DNA of 46,602 nt from Bacteroidales bacterium (GTDB taxonomy: Bacteria; Bacteroidota; Bacteroidia; Bacteroidales; F082): positions 1 through 46,602 of the forward strand of contig JACCQN010000027.1 in the NCBI GenBank assembly GCA_015709215.1, written 5' to 3'. Shown piece by piece: positions 16,570 through 26,843 of the stretch (position 1 is its first letter; each line of letters opens with the position of its first letter). The position numbers and the translations under genes were made by a program. The notes beneath the pieces were generated by a model. The model worked only from the letters and a program-made list of their open reading frames with translations. It did not search any database and was not told the origin of the DNA.

Positions 16570-17679
16570 TTATTGCTTGAGTAATTTTTCTATTTCATCC
16601 ACTATCGCTTCATCTGCGTCAGGCATAGCAAACTGTGCAATCGCTTTCTGCATTTGCCGACATTTTTCATTATCTAAAGCTAATGCAATCATCGTTGGAA
16701 CAAGTTTATCCGCTGCTTCCAAATTTGCAATCATTTCAGCAGCGCCTGCTTGTACAAGACGGCGGGCATTGCTTGTTTGGTGGTCTTCGGCAGCCGATGG
16801 AAGCGGAACAAAAATTGCTGCTTTCTGCACCACAGCCAACTCCGAAATTGCCATGGCCCCGGCACGCGAAACAACCAGATCGGCTGCTGCATAGGCAAAA
16901 TCCATCCGATCGATAAATGGGGTAACATAGCACGACTTCCAATTTGACTGTTTCACAATTTGGTTTGCATCTGCTTCATAATTTTTTCCTGTTTGCCAGA
17001 TCAGCTGAATATCAGATCGAGCCATCTGATCCAGCTTTGCTGCCATAGCTTTGTTTATAGCCATCGCACCCTGACTTCCACCAACAATTAAAACTACCGG
17101 ACGCGAGCCGTCCATCCCGAAAAATTTCAAAGCTTCTTTTCTTTTACCTGCAGTTTGAACGGCATTTTTCCTAAGCGGATTTCCGGTTAATATTGTCTTT
17201 TCGGCCGGAAACCATTTATCCATCCGATCATAAGCTGTGCAGATGACATTTACCTTTGATGCCAAAAGACGGTTTGTTATACCCGGAAAAGAATTTTGCT
17301 CCTGTATCAAGGTAGGAATTTTCAATTGCACAGCTGCGCGCAAAGTTGGCCCGCTCGCATAGCCGCCTACGCCAATTACCAAATCCGGTTTAAACTTTTT
17401 AAGTATCCGTTGGGCATGGAACAAACTGTAAATCAACTTAAAAGGGAAGAGTAAATTTTTGAGGCTAATACTTCTTTGAAATCCACTGATCCATAAGCCG
17501 TTAATAGCATAGCCGGCCTGAGGAACGCGTTGCATTTCCATACGGCCTTTGGCTCCCACAAACTGAATTTGCGCATCAGGCATTCGCCTTCGCAGCGCAT
17601 CAGCAATGGCAATAGCCGGAAAGATATGACCTCCGGTTCCTCCTCCACTAATTATAAACCGCTTCGTCTGCTTGGTCAT
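16570..17679 (-). CDS. murG: undecaprenyldiphospho-muramoylpentapeptide beta-N-acetylglucosaminyltransferase
   Basis: MurG is a GT28 glycosyltransferase at the inner face of the membrane that adds GlcNAc to lipid I to make lipid II. The protein is 369 residues. The lipid-I site motif GGGTGGHIFPAIAIADAL (12-29) is intact, as are GVGGYASGP, HxQNSFPG-type IQEQNSFPGITNR, and the donor-site stretch VVSRAGAMAISELAVVQKAAIFVPLPSAAEDHQ. The start codon overlaps the end of ftsW by 32 bp. That overlap is real because the conserved glycine loop comes only 12 residues into the protein. Confidence 0.97.
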   Translation of the reverse strand: MTKQTKRFIISGGGTGGHIFPAIAIADALRRRMPDAQIQFVGAKGRMEMQRVPQAGYAINGLWISGFQRSISLKNLLFPFKLIYSLFHAQRILKKFKPDLVIGVGGYASGPTLRAAVQLKIPTLIQEQNSFPGITNRLLASKVNVICTAYDRMDKWFPAEKTILTGNPLRKNAVQTAGKRKEALKFFGMDGSRPVVLIVGGSQGAMAINKAMAAKLDQMARSDIQLIWQTGKNYEADANQIVKQSNWKSCYVTPFIDRMDFAYAAADLVVSRAGAMAISELAVVQKAAIFVPLPSAAEDHQTSNARRLVQAGAAEMIANLEAADKLVPTMIALALDNEKCRQMQKAIAQFAMPDADEAIVDEIEKLLKQ

Positions 17680-18832
17680 GATGAATCAGCTCCTCCTTTT
17701 CTTTTTCTTTTCTTGCAATATCTTTACTAACACTTAATATTATTCCGATTGATAAACTTGTGAACCAGATAGAGGTTCCACCCATACTTACCAGTGGCAA
17801 AGGCTGACCGGTTACAGGTAGCAAACCAACAGCCACTCCCATATTTACCATAGCCTGAAAAACCAGGCTAAATGCCACTCCAATGGATAAAAAAGCTCCA
17901 AATGTTTGCGGAATCTTGGTCACAATTACTACTGCCCTAAAGAGTAATATTAGATAAAGCAGCACCATAAAACTACCTCCCAGCAATCCATATTCCTCAA
18001 TGATAATGGCAAAGATAAAATCAGAGTAAGGATGAGGCAAAAAATTTCGCTGGGTGCTGTTACCTGGCATTTTGCCAAAAATCTTTCCGTTTACGATGGC
18101 TATCTGAGCCTGCTCAATCTGATAATTATCTCCGGTATCTTTTGTATAGCTTTCAATTCGGCTTTTCCATGTCCAGAGCCTCCCCTGCCGATCTTCAGGA
18201 AGTTGCAACAGAATTACTATAAATATGGTAAGTGCAACCAAGCCAATGCCAACCAGAGAGAAAATATATTTCATATTCACACGACCTATAAACAATAATA
18301 CCAAACTAGTAGTAAAAATCATTGCTGCGGTGCTGAAATTTGCCGGCAATACCAGAAATACCACCAAAAGCACCGGCACCATCAGCGGAACAAAAGCCGA
18401 TTTAAAATCCTTGATGTGGTCCTGTTTTTTGGTAAGCATACGCGCCAAATACATGATCAGGGTTAATTTGGCAAGGTCGCTGGTCTGAAAAGTTAGATTA
18501 AATGGCAAAGGCAACACACGTTTAGCTTCATTCAGGTTTAAGCCAAAAATCAAGGTAAGAAAGAGCAGTGGGATAGCGATCCATAAGGCAACCTGAAAAA
18601 CAGGCGAAAAATACACATACCTGATTTTGTGCATCAGATACATAAACACAAAACCCAAAAACAGAATTACAAAATGTTTGAGCATATAATATTCCGTATT
18701 ACCCCCCTGATACTTGTAGGCAAGTGTACCAGTTGAGCTATATACGGCCAAAAGCGAAAACAGCGACAGCAGTATCACTACTGACCAAATCACTTTATCA
18801 CCTTTTATATCACCAAGAATTTTGTTTAGCAT
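17648..18832 (-). CDS. ftsW: peptidoglycan glycosyltransferase FtsW
   Basis: FtsW is the SEDS-family polymerase that joins lipid II into glycan strands at the division site, working with its cognate class B PBP (FtsI, also in this cluster). The 394-residue protein has about ten membrane segments. SEDS marks are visible: LPFNLTFQTSDLAKL (the conserved Pro and Asp region), NYQIEQAQIAIVNGKIFGKMPGNSTQRNFLPHPYSDFIFAIIIEEYG (periplasmic loop region) and TGQPLPLVSMGGTSIW near the C-terminus. The cytoplasmic tail is Lys/Glu-rich. It sits between murD (8 bases) and murG (32-bp overlap). Confidence 0.96.
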   Translation of the reverse strand: MLNKILGDIKGDKVIWSVVILLSLFSLLAVYSSTGTLAYKYQGGNTEYYMLKHFVILFLGFVFMYLMHKIRYVYFSPVFQVALWIAIPLLFLTLIFGLNLNEAKRVLPLPFNLTFQTSDLAKLTLIMYLARMLTKKQDHIKDFKSAFVPLMVPVLLVVFLVLPANFSTAAMIFTTSLVLLFIGRVNMKYIFSLVGIGLVALTIFIVILLQLPEDRQGRLWTWKSRIESYTKDTGDNYQIEQAQIAIVNGKIFGKMPGNSTQRNFLPHPYSDFIFAIIIEEYGLLGGSFMVLLYLILLFRAVVIVTKIPQTFGAFLSIGVAFSLVFQAMVNMGVAVGLLPVTGQPLPLVSMGGTSIWFTSLSIGIILSVSKDIARKEKEKEELIHHDQADEAVYN

Positions 18833-18840
18833 TGTATTAA

Positions 18841-20199
18841 TTATAAAGCTTTAACGGCATTTTTAAAAATATCTCCCCGCTCTTCATAGTTTTTAAACAA
18901 GTCGAAACTTGCACAAGCAGGCGACAAAAGAACAACATCACCATTAGTAGCCAGCATCGAAGCAACCATTACAGCCTCTTCGGCTGAGCTCACTTCAACA
19001 ATTGGTTCAATAAGCTCACCAAAAACCTGTATCAATTTACTATTATCGGCTCCCAGGCAAATCAATGCTTTCACTTTTTGCTTTACAGTCGGTATCAAAC
19101 TGCTGTAATCATTGCCTTTATCTTGTCCGCCGGCAATCCAAACCACAGGCCTGTTAAAAGTTTCGAGTGCATACCAGGTGGCATTAACGCTGGTAGCCTT
19201 GGAGTCGTTATAATAAGCAATGCCATGTACATTCGCCACAAATTCGAGGCGATGGGCAATATTCTGGAAATCTGAAAGGCTTTGTTTCAAGGATTCTTTT
19301 CTGATATCCAGCAATTTGGATGCCACACCGGCAGCCATGGAATTGTAAGCATTATGCTTACCCTGAAGTGCTAATTGTTCGAGTGTCATATGAAATATTT
19401 GTTTATTTATCGTGATATGAATTTTTCCATTTTCCAGAAATGCCCCTTCTTCAGCCAGGATATTTCGGAGGCTGAAAGGATATTTTTTTGCTGCTATTTT
19501 ATTAGCATCAAGCCATTTACTTATAATTGGATCATCAGCATTGTAAATAAATGCATCTGAGGCCGTAAGATTTTTTGTGATGCTCAATTTGGATTGAGCA
19601 TAAGCATCAAAACTGTTGTTATAGCGATCAAGATGATCGGGGGTGATATTGAGCAGGATGGCCATGTTGGGATGAAAAGCAACCAAACCATCAAGCTGAA
19701 AACTGCTTAACTCCAACACGAAATAGTCGTGATCAGATTCTGCCAATGCAGCAGCAAAACTTTTCCCAATATTACCAGCCACACAAACGTCGAGCCCTGC
19801 ATGCTTCATAATATGTCCTGTGAGCGCCGTTGTAGTAGTTTTTCCGTTGGTTCCGGTAATGCTAATCAGGAAGGCATCTGTGAAACTGGCAGCATATTCA
19901 ATTTCAGAAATTACAGGAATATTATGTTCTTTGGCGGCCATCACAACAGGAGCCTGTTCGGGAATTCCCGGGCTTTTAATGATAAGGTCAGCCAACAGAA
20001 TCCGCTCCAGATTATGACCACCCTCTTCGTACGAAAAACCGCCTTGATCAAGTTGTCTCTTAAAAGGTTTTGCTATTTGCCCAAAATCAGAAACAAATAC
20101 CTTCCTGCCCATTTTTTGGGCAAGCACTGCTGCACCCAAGCCGCTTTCGCCAGCGCCGAGCACTACAATCTCCTGATATTTGTTTGCTGAAAATTTCAT
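18841..20199 (-). CDS. murD: UDP-N-acetylmuramoylalanine--D-glutamate ligase
   Basis: MurD adds D-glutamate to UDP-MurNAc-L-Ala with ATP. The 452-residue protein has an N-terminal Rossmann-like domain (EIVVLGAGESGLGAAVLAQ), the ATP loop [15 protein letters not shown] (112-126), the catalytic VLELSSFQLDG stretch, ILNITPDHLDRY, and the C-terminal HRLEFVANVHGIAYYNDSKATS and WIAGGQDKGNDY motifs that bind nucleotide and substrate. It is six bases downstream of mraY and eight upstream of ftsW. Confidence 0.97.
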   Translation of the reverse strand: MKFSANKYQEIVVLGAGESGLGAAVLAQKMGRKVFVSDFGQIAKPFKRQLDQGGFSYEEGGHNLERILLADLIIKSPGIPEQAPVVMAAKEHNIPVISEIEYAASFTDAFLISITGTNGKTTTTALTGHIMKHAGLDVCVAGNIGKSFAAALAESDHDYFVLELSSFQLDGLVAFHPNMAILLNITPDHLDRYNNSFDAYAQSKLSITKNLTASDAFIYNADDPIISKWLDANKIAAKKYPFSLRNILAEEGAFLENGKIHITINKQIFHMTLEQLALQGKHNAYNSMAAGVASKLLDIRKESLKQSLSDFQNIAHRLEFVANVHGIAYYNDSKATSVNATWYALETFNRPVVWIAGGQDKGNDYSSLIPTVKQKVKALICLGADNSKLIQVFGELIEPIVEVSSAEEAVMVASMLATNGDVVLLSPACASFDLFKNYEERGDIFKNAVKAL

Positions 20200-20205
20200 G
20201 TCTAT

Positions 20206-21444
20206 TTACCTGATTTTTAAAGTTATAATTGTTAAAACTGCCAACATGATACCAACGATCAAAAAGCGCTGTACGATTTTTGGCTCGGGATAACCCAGCT
20301 TTTGATAATGATGGTGCAGCGGTGCCATTTTAAAGATTCGTTTTCCAACCCCGAATTTCTTTCGGGTATATTTAAAATAGCTCACCTGCACTATAACCGA
20401 AATGCTTTCGGCCAGAAAAATGCCGCACAGTATAGGAATTAACAATTCCTTACGAATCAGAATGGCAAAAACAGCGATAATGCCGCCCAGAGTCAAACTG
20501 CCTGTATCCCCCATGAATACCTGAGCCGGAAAAGCATTGTACCAGAGAAACCCGATATTGGCACCAACAAATGCGCTGATAAATATGGTAAGTTCTCCAG
20601 TATTTGGAAGATACATAATATTAAGATAATCAGCAAAGATGATATTGCCCGAAACCCAGGCAAGGATTCCAAGCGTTACGCCAATTATAGCCGAAGTGCC
20701 AACGGCCAGACCATCCATGCCATCGGTCAGATTTGCACCATTTGAAACTGCTGTGATGATTAGAATAACAATAGGAATAAAAACCAAAAATGCCCATTTA
20801 TGATAATCCGGCCCCAGCCATTTCAGAAGTACGGCATAATCAAATTCATTATTTTTAATAAAAGGAATCGTCGTTTTGGTTGTGTGAATTTCGACGGGCG
20901 AGAATTTGTTGACAGACCCTTTAGCTGATAATTCAACCACACCCTGATCTTCCGGAGCAGCTTTTTCGCGCATCACAACAGAATTATCAAAATACATCAC
21001 CGAACTAACTACCAAACCCAAAATCACCTGCCCGATAATCTTCACTTTTGGAGGCAATCCCTTTTTATCTTTTTTGAAAACTTTGATATAATCGTCTGCA
21101 AAACCCAGCCCGCCAAGCCAAAGCGTAGTAAAAAGCATAAGCAGAATATAGGTGTTGGCCAGATCAGTGAACAGTAAAGTAGGCACAACGATAGAAGCCA
21201 AAATAATAAGACCACCCATAGTAGGGGTTCCCTGTTTTTCAATCTGACCCTCCAGGCCAAGATCCCTTACAATTTCACCAACCTGTTTACGATTTAAATA
21301 ATTAATCCAGCGATTACCAAACAGCAAAGAAATAATCAGCGAGGTGATTACTGCAGCAGCAGCCCTAAAGGAAATGTATTGAAACACACCCGCTCCCGGA
21401 AAATTAAACGCCTGATCCAAATATTCAAATAAGTAATACAGCAT
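20206..21444 (-). CDS. mraY: phospho-N-acetylmuramoyl-pentapeptide-transferase
   Basis: MraY moves phospho-MurNAc-pentapeptide onto undecaprenyl phosphate to form lipid I. It is a polytopic membrane enzyme. Catalytic signatures are present: DDY (117-119), [10 protein letters not shown] (238-247), [11 protein letters not shown], and the substrate-binding APLHHHYQK near the C-terminus. At 412 residues it is about 50 longer than E. coli MraY. The excess is mostly one hydrophilic insertion at about 153-205, after a membrane helix and so facing the periplasm or the membrane surface. I recall such an insertion in other Bacteroidota. It lies two bases after murE. Confidence 0.97.
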   Translation of the reverse strand: MLYYLFEYLDQAFNFPGAGVFQYISFRAAAAVITSLIISLLFGNRWINYLNRKQVGEIVRDLGLEGQIEKQGTPTMGGLIILASIVVPTLLFTDLANTYILLMLFTTLWLGGLGFADDYIKVFKKDKKGLPPKVKIIGQVILGLVVSSVMYFDNSVVMREKAAPEDQGVVELSAKGSVNKFSPVEIHTTKTTIPFIKNNEFDYAVLLKWLGPDYHKWAFLVFIPIVILIITAVSNGANLTDGMDGLAVGTSAIIGVTLGILAWVSGNIIFADYLNIMYLPNTGELTIFISAFVGANIGFLWYNAFPAQVFMGDTGSLTLGGIIAVFAILIRKELLIPILCGIFLAESISVIVQVSYFKYTRKKFGVGKRIFKMAPLHHHYQKLGYPEPKIVQRFLIVGIMLAVLTIITLKIR

Positions 21445-21446
21445 GG

Positions 21447-22913
21447 CTATCTTTTTCTTTCGTTTAGTGCTTCACTTAGTTCTTTCTTATCATCAAATGG
21501 ATGTTTCACTCCACTGATTTCCTGATAAGTTTCATGACCTTTGCCGGCAAGCAAAATGATATCTCCTTTTTGCGCCAATGCAACGGCTGTTCTAATAGCT
21601 TCCCGACGGTTGCTCACAGCCAGTACTCTGTTAAAGTGCTCAGCTGAAATGCCATGGCGCATATCCTGAATGATTGCTTCCGGATCTTCTGTTCTTGGAT
21701 TATCGGAAGTAAGGATGAGCTTGTTGCTTGCAGCAGCAGCCAGACGTGCCATCTCCGGACGTTTAGTTTTATCGCGATCACCACCAGCTCCGACAACTGT
21801 GATCAGCATTTCATTATGTGTTCTTATCGCATTTATGGTTTTTAAAACATTATCCAAAGCATCCGGTGTATGCGCATAATCCACAATTCCCGTTATACCT
21901 GAAACATGATAAATCAGATCAAAACGACCCGTGGCCGAATGTAATTTGCTGATTCCTGTTAGTACCTCAGCCTTTTCCATCCCCAAAAGGAGACTTGATG
22001 CGTAAATTGCCAAAAGGTTGTAAGCATTGAATTTACCTACCAGATGTGTGGATAATTCTGCTCCATCGACTAAGAGCAACAAGCCTTCAAAACTGTTTTC
22101 CAGAATTTTAGCCCGGTAATCTGCTGCTTTTGTCAAGGCGTAGGTATAAATTGCAGCCCTGGTGTTCTGCACCATGAAATATCCGTTTTTATCGTCAGTA
22201 TTTACCAATGCAAAAGCCGTTGAAGGCAACCAGTCGAAGAATCCTTTCTTGGCATCTCTATAAGCTTGAAATGTTCGGTGATAATCCAGGTGATCGTGCG
22301 TGAGATTAGTAAAAATGCCACCTGCAAATTTCAATCCTGCTATCCGGAATTGCGCCACGGCATGCGAACTCACTTCCATAAAAGCATATTGGCAGCCCTG
22401 ATCAACCATTTTACTCAACAACGCATTGATTTGCAACGGATCGGGAGTTGTATGTGTTGCAGGTAAAGTAGTTCCGTTGATCTTATTTTCTATCGTTGAA
22501 AACAATCCACAAGCAAAACCCAAACCAGTGAAAAGTTCGTACAATAAGCTCGCAATGGTTGTTTTACCATTAGTACCCGTTACTCCAACAAGTTTGAGGT
22601 TTTGAGAAGGATTGTTATAAAAATTAGCAGCCGCAATTGCCAGACTATATGCAGCATTTTCAACTTTTACGTAGGTAACGCCAATATGCTGTTCCTTGGG
22701 CATTTTTTCACAAATTACTGCTACAACACCTTGTTGAACAACCTGATCAATAAATTCATGGCCATCTGTCTTGGTTCCTTTTATTGCAAAGAAAACATCA
22801 CCAAGAGAGCACTTGCGTGAGTCAAAACAAATCTGCATTATTGGCCGGTTTACTTCGCCAATAATTTCCCTTACCGGGCACCTATATAATATGTCTGACA
22901 GTAATTTCGACAT
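21447..22913 (-). CDS. murE: UDP-N-acetylmuramoyl-L-alanyl-D-glutamate--2,6-diaminopimelate ligase
   Basis: MurE adds the third residue of the stem peptide. The ATP loop [15 protein letters not shown] and the [14 protein letters not shown] and [16 protein letters not shown] motifs identify the family. The substrate-specificity motif DNPR (in [10 protein letters not shown], about residues 402-405) is the form that selects meso-diaminopimelate, so this organism should make DAP-type peptidoglycan. ATG 22913 overlaps the ftsI stop codon by one base (TGATG); a GTG one codon upstream is also possible. The protein is 488 residues from this ATG. Confidence 0.97.
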   Translation of the reverse strand: MSKLLSDILYRCPVREIIGEVNRPIMQICFDSRKCSLGDVFFAIKGTKTDGHEFIDQVVQQGVVAVICEKMPKEQHIGVTYVKVENAAYSLAIAAANFYNNPSQNLKLVGVTGTNGKTTIASLLYELFTGLGFACGLFSTIENKINGTTLPATHTTPDPLQINALLSKMVDQGCQYAFMEVSSHAVAQFRIAGLKFAGGIFTNLTHDHLDYHRTFQAYRDAKKGFFDWLPSTAFALVNTDDKNGYFMVQNTRAAIYTYALTKAADYRAKILENSFEGLLLLVDGAELSTHLVGKFNAYNLLAIYASSLLLGMEKAEVLTGISKLHSATGRFDLIYHVSGITGIVDYAHTPDALDNVLKTINAIRTHNEMLITVVGAGGDRDKTKRPEMARLAAAASNKLILTSDNPRTEDPEAIIQDMRHGISAEHFNRVLAVSNRREAIRTAVALAQKGDIILLAGKGHETYQEISGVKHPFDDKKELSEALNERKR

Positions 22914-25036
22914 CACAAATTCACCAATTTGAGTTCTACTTCACGATTCTTTGTTGGAGGCGTTCCAGGCCTTACAGATTGCCAGGCCACCTGTCCGTGT
23001 CCGTTTACCAACACTTTCAATCCCATATTTTCGAGCAGAAAAACCGCATCACGTACATTCATTCCGCGGACGTCAGGTATTTCTTCAGGGCTAATTTTGG
23101 CCGGTTGAAGCAAAAGCAATGAAGTATCAGCTTTGGCGCTCACCCAATCTTGCTGAGTGGCCTGATCCGATAAGCTAAGTCCTAGCAATTTGGATAGTTT
23201 TGTTGCATCCTCCTTATTAATTACTTTCTCCTGAAATGCCTGTACAGCATGCGATTTATCTATCAACGGCTGCTCCTCATGAATATCCAGACGGGTGGCA
23301 TAAACTTTATCAGCAATTTCTTTGAAGACCGGTGCAGCAACAGCCCCTCCATAAATCTTACCTGAAGAAGGATTACTTACAACTACAATACAGCTGTAGC
23401 GCGGTGTAGCAGCCGGAAAATATCCAACAAAAGAAGCGGTGTAATTTGTCTTGTTATAGCCCTGGCTACCGCTTGCTATTTGTGCTGTTCCGGTTTTTCC
23501 GGCAATTTTAAAAGGACTGTTATTTAAATATCTGGCGGTTCCTCGCTCCACCACTCCTTCCATCAAACTCTTTACCGAATCAATAGTGGCTTGTGAAGCG
23601 ATTGATTTATTGATTAGTTGCGTTTCGAAGCGTTCAATTGTTCTGCCTCCTTGTCGGATTTCCTCCACAAAGATAGGTTTCACCATCCTGCCATTATTGG
23701 CAACAGCATTATAAAATGTAAGAATTTGTAATGGTGTAAGACTCAATTCGTAGCCGATCGACATCCAGGGCAAAGTAGTACCGTACCATAATTTTTTATC
23801 CCTGGGATGCTTGATATAAGGTTTACCTTCTCCCTGAATTTCGAGCCCAAGCGGCTGATTGAGTGACATATCATAAAGATGCTCAACAAATTGTTCAGGC
23901 TTATCTTTGTAAGCATCCCACACCAATTTGCTAATGGCTACGTTAGAAGATTTTTCAAATGCCTCTCTTACTGTAAATCTTCCGTTGCGTATTGGATACA
24001 CATCGCGCATAGTGCGGTTGTAATATACAATATACCCACTACGCCCAACATCCATCGTATCAGAAAGTCGCACTTTTTTATCTTCCAACAACGCTATCAT
24101 AGAAGCCAGTTTAAAGGTCGATCCGGGCTCTACACTTTCGGCCAGAGCATAGTTGTAGGTTTCTTCATAACGTCCAGTTTTGGCATTAATACTCAGGTTG
24201 GCAATGGCTTTAATTTTTCCGGTAGCCACCTCCATTAAAATGGCACAACCCTCTTCGGCATTATTTTTTTGTAGGTTTCTGCGAAGCGCATCTTCGGCAA
24301 CATCCTGGATATTAATATCGATAGTAGTAACCACATCTTTTCCGTTTTGTGGCTCAATTTCATTTCCATCAAAAAGAGGTTTCCAGTCGCCATTGTTGAT
24401 ACGTCTTTTTACCTGCTTTCCATCAATTCCTTTAAGCACATGATGATAGGCTCCTTCGATACCCACAAAAAGTTCTTCCTGCTCATTTTGATACCCTATT
24501 GTACGGCTGGCCAATTCGCGGAAAGGTTTTTCGCGCTTATCGTGCGGAATCAAAATAAGGCCGCCTTTGTATTTACCCCTCCGGAGAATCGGGAAAGTGC
24601 GTAATTGCTTGACCTGAGAATAAGTGGCACGATTCTGAAGCTGAAAATACCTATTTCCCTGCTTTCGGGCTCGCTTCAACTGGTTAAGATAGCTTTGCCG
24701 CGATCTGTCCTTGAACAAGCGCGACAACATCAGCGCAAGTGAATCAACTTTGGCATCGAAAAACGGCTGATCAATTAATGGAGAGGCTACATCCATGCGT
24801 ACTTCAAAAACTGGTACTGAAGTAGCCAGCAAAGAGCCATCATCAGCCAATATATTACCCCTCAAAGCTTCCACATCAAAAACCCGGATTTCCTGCTTTT
24901 GAGCTTTTTCACGCAACTCATCACCATATTTCACTTGAATATAAACAATACGGGCAATGATTGTGATTCCAAAGATCAGCATGAATCCGTAAAGCAGATA
25001 CACCCGCCACAAAACATCTTTCTTTTCATCCATCAT
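22913..25036 (-). CDS. ftsI: class B penicillin-binding protein FtsI (PBP3) with PASTA domain
   Basis: FtsI is the division transpeptidase that crosslinks septal peptidoglycan together with FtsW. The 707-residue protein has an N-terminal membrane anchor (about 12-33) and a dimerisation/pedestal domain starting RGNILADDGSLLATS (59-73). The transpeptidase domain carries all three active-site motifs: S306TFK, SSN (363-365) and KTGTA (514-518). A single PASTA domain follows (about 645-707: IPDVRGMNVRDAVFLLENMG), which E. coli FtsI lacks. Start ATG 25036 overlaps the ftsL stop by four bases; ATG 25033 is the alternative. Confidence 0.96.
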   Translation of the reverse strand: MMDEKKDVLWRVYLLYGFMLIFGITIIARIVYIQVKYGDELREKAQKQEIRVFDVEALRGNILADDGSLLATSVPVFEVRMDVASPLIDQPFFDAKVDSLALMLSRLFKDRSRQSYLNQLKRARKQGNRYFQLQNRATYSQVKQLRTFPILRRGKYKGGLILIPHDKREKPFRELASRTIGYQNEQEELFVGIEGAYHHVLKGIDGKQVKRRINNGDWKPLFDGNEIEPQNGKDVVTTIDINIQDVAEDALRRNLQKNNAEEGCAILMEVATGKIKAIANLSINAKTGRYEETYNYALAESVEPGSTFKLASMIALLEDKKVRLSDTMDVGRSGYIVYYNRTMRDVYPIRNGRFTVREAFEKSSNVAISKLVWDAYKDKPEQFVEHLYDMSLNQPLGLEIQGEGKPYIKHPRDKKLWYGTTLPWMSIGYELSLTPLQILTFYNAVANNGRMVKPIFVEEIRQGGRTIERFETQLINKSIASQATIDSVKSLMEGVVERGTARYLNNSPFKIAGKTGTAQIASGSQGYNKTNYTASFVGYFPAATPRYSCIVVVSNPSSGKIYGGAVAAPVFKEIADKVYATRLDIHEEQPLIDKSHAVQAFQEKVINKEDATKLSKLLGLSLSDQATQQDWVSAKADTSLLLLQPAKISPEEIPDVRGMNVRDAVFLLENMGLKVLVNGHGQVAWQSVRPGTPPTKNREVELKLVNL

Positions 25037-25437
25037 GGCATATCCTCCTCACTGATAATGATTTTTCGAACCGGTTCAACAGATTCCTTCAGACCGCCTT
25101 TGCTCAATTTACTTGCGATAGTAGATTGTTTTGTTTGCTGCATCAACTCCGACTTGGTAGAAATATATTCATAATGCAGTTCTTTAAGTTCGCGGTTCAG
25201 GTTGTCGATCTTACGGCTCATATCTTCTGCATAATAACTGTTTGCGATATAAACCAATGCCAGGGCAGCCAGAAAAAACACAAAATTGATCTGCCTGCGC
25301 ACCCAGTCATAAGCCAGGAAATCGCCTCCAAGCACATCTATAAACAGCCCGCCCAAAAAGCTTTTCTTCTTTTCGGATACAGGCTTTTCCTTCGGAATTT
25401 CCTGCTTTTCGACCAGAATATTTACTTTTTTAGCCAT
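25033..25437 (-). CDS. FtsL-like cell division protein
   Basis: This 134-residue bitopic protein has a basic cytoplasmic N-terminus, one membrane helix (about 70-88: INFVFFLAALALVYIANSY) and a periplasmic segment with heptad-like spacing (MSRKIDNLNRELKELHYEYISTKSEL) that should form a coiled coil. Sequence is too divergent for a firm motif match. Its topology and position between rsmH (8-bp overlap) and ftsI (4-bp overlap) are those of FtsL, the FtsQ/FtsB partner that activates FtsWI. The N-terminal cytoplasmic part, about 70 residues, is longer than in E. coli FtsL. Confidence 0.75.
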   Translation of the reverse strand: MAKKVNILVEKQEIPKEKPVSEKKKSFLGGLFIDVLGGDFLAYDWVRRQINFVFFLAALALVYIANSYYAEDMSRKIDNLNRELKELHYEYISTKSELMQQTKQSTIASKLSKGGLKESVEPVRKIIISEEDMP

Positions 25438-26335
25438 TTGATTTACGTTGTGCTATTCTAAGTTTTGCGCTACGTGCGCGGCTATTCTCGCTTATTTCTT
25501 CTTTCGTAGGGACAATTGGTTTTCGGTTTACCAATTCCCAGGGAGTAAGTGTATTTCCAAAAAAGTCTTTTTCAATTGTTCCGCTTGCATTTCCTGCCCG
25601 CATAAAGTTTTTTACCAGCCTGTCTTCCAGAGAATGATAACTGATCACCACCAGCCGTCCACCGGGTTTTATCACATCGGCACACTGTCCAAGAAATTTT
25701 TCCAGAACTGCCATTTCCTGGTTGACTTCAATCCTTAGGGCCTGAAAAAGCTGTGCCAAAACTTTGTTCTCTCTGTTACGCGGCAAAATAGGTTCTACAG
25801 CCTTACGAAGTTCAGAAGTAGTACGAACAGGGGCATTTTTCCTTGCTGCTACAATTGCACCGGCCAGCTGCCACGCCTGCTGCAGTTCTCCAAACTTTCT
25901 AAAAATATCCGTAAGCTGCTGTTGATCATAGGTGTTCGCTATAATCTCGGCTGTAATTTCCTGTTGCTGATCCATCCTCATATCCAGCCTGCCATCAAAA
26001 CGCGTTGAAAACCCCTTCTCAGCCACGTCAAACTGATGTGAAGAAACGCCCAGATCGGCCAAAACGCCATCAAGTTGTTTTGCACCATTCAAACGGATGA
26101 AATTCTTCAGATATTGAAAATTCTGCGGGATAAAAACAAAACGGGAATCGTTGATGCTATTGACCTGCGCATCGGCATCCTGATCAAAACCAAACAACTT
26201 GCCATTGGGGCCAAGCTTTTGGATAATGGCTCTTGAATGACCGCCACCACCAAAAGTAACATCAGCGTACACCCCATCGGGTTGCACCTGTAATCCTTCA
26301 ACGGATTCGTGAAGTAATACCGGTTTGTGATACAT
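25430..26335 (-). CDS. rsmH: 16S rRNA (cytosine1402-N4)-methyltransferase
   Basis: RsmH (MraW) methylates N4 of C1402 in the decoding centre of 16S rRNA. The 301-residue protein begins MYHKPVLLHESVEGL and carries the SAM-binding motif YADVTFGGGGHSRAIIQKL (23-41), the acidic GFDQDADA loop, DGVLADLGVSSHQFD, and the C-terminal VISYHSLEDRLVKNFMR signature. It is two bases after mraZ, the usual first pair of dcw clusters. Confidence 0.97.
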   Translation of the reverse strand: MYHKPVLLHESVEGLQVQPDGVYADVTFGGGGHSRAIIQKLGPNGKLFGFDQDADAQVNSINDSRFVFIPQNFQYLKNFIRLNGAKQLDGVLADLGVSSHQFDVAEKGFSTRFDGRLDMRMDQQQEITAEIIANTYDQQQLTDIFRKFGELQQAWQLAGAIVAARKNAPVRTTSELRKAVEPILPRNRENKVLAQLFQALRIEVNQEMAVLEKFLGQCADVIKPGGRLVVISYHSLEDRLVKNFMRAGNASGTIEKDFFGNTLTPWELVNRKPIVPTKEEISENSRARSAKLRIAQRKSNG

Positions 26336-26337
26336 GA

Positions 26338-26805
26338 TTATAAGCTTGTTTGGTCGACGCTTCCTAGTTTTTCCGTTGCCAATTTTTCGAATGCGTCCTG
26401 ATCAAGGCTGCTGATACGCGCTTCGTAGGCAGCCTTGTCCCAAAGCTCCATGTTACTGGTTAAGGAGGTCAAAATCACCTCCTTCTGCAACCCTCCTGTT
26501 TCAATCAGATTTTTTGGAATCTGTATCCTGCCTGTTCCATCCAGTTTCACCATTTTGGCACCGGCATTGTACTTTCTCACCAATTCCACATTAGATCGCA
26601 CAAACTGATTCAAAGCACGGAGCTTTTCCTGTGTCTTTGTCCAATCGCTCATCGTGTATAATTCGAGGCACTGATCAAACAAGCCCGGACGAAGCACAAA
26701 GCCTTCCCCAGCAAGCTCACCTAACTGCACCTTGCAATCTGCCGGAAGCATCAGTCTGCCCTTTGCATCCAGCTTACATTGATATTGACCAATTGGATAA
26801 TTCAA
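26338..26805 (-). CDS. mraZ: transcriptional regulator MraZ
   Basis: MraZ is an AbrB-fold DNA-binding protein that regulates its own dcw promoter. Two SpoVT/AbrB-like repeats are visible, each with the Asp-x-x-x-Arg motif: DAKGRLMLPA near the N-terminus and DGTGRIQIPKNL in the middle. I prefer a TTG start at 26805 (155 residues): family homology begins only at IGQYQCKLDAKG, and the upstream in-frame ATG (26859) lies inside the putative MraZ operator. Annotation from ATG 26859 would add 18 non-conserved residues. The gene leads the cluster, two bases before rsmH. Confidence 0.88.
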   Translation of the reverse strand: MNYPIGQYQCKLDAKGRLMLPADCKVQLGELAGEGFVLRPGLFDQCLELYTMSDWTKTQEKLRALNQFVRSNVELVRKYNAGAKMVKLDGTGRIQIPKNLIETGGLQKEVILTSLTSNMELWDKAAYEARISSLDQDAFEKLATEKLGSVDQTSL

Positions 26806-26825
26806 AATATTGACATTTTGTGCGA

Positions 26826-26833
26826 TAAAATTA
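26826..26833 (-). promoter_or_regulatory. possible -7 element for the dcw operon
   Basis: The minus strand reads TAATTTTA (26833 to 26826), seven of eight positions of TAnnTTTG, about 20 bases before the TTG at 26805. No TTG is seen at -33, where the operator repeats lie instead. A second imperfect box, TAACTTTTG (one extra T), is at 26877-26869. The promoter position is therefore uncertain. Confidence 0.3.
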
Positions 26834-26843
26834 GTGCATTTTT

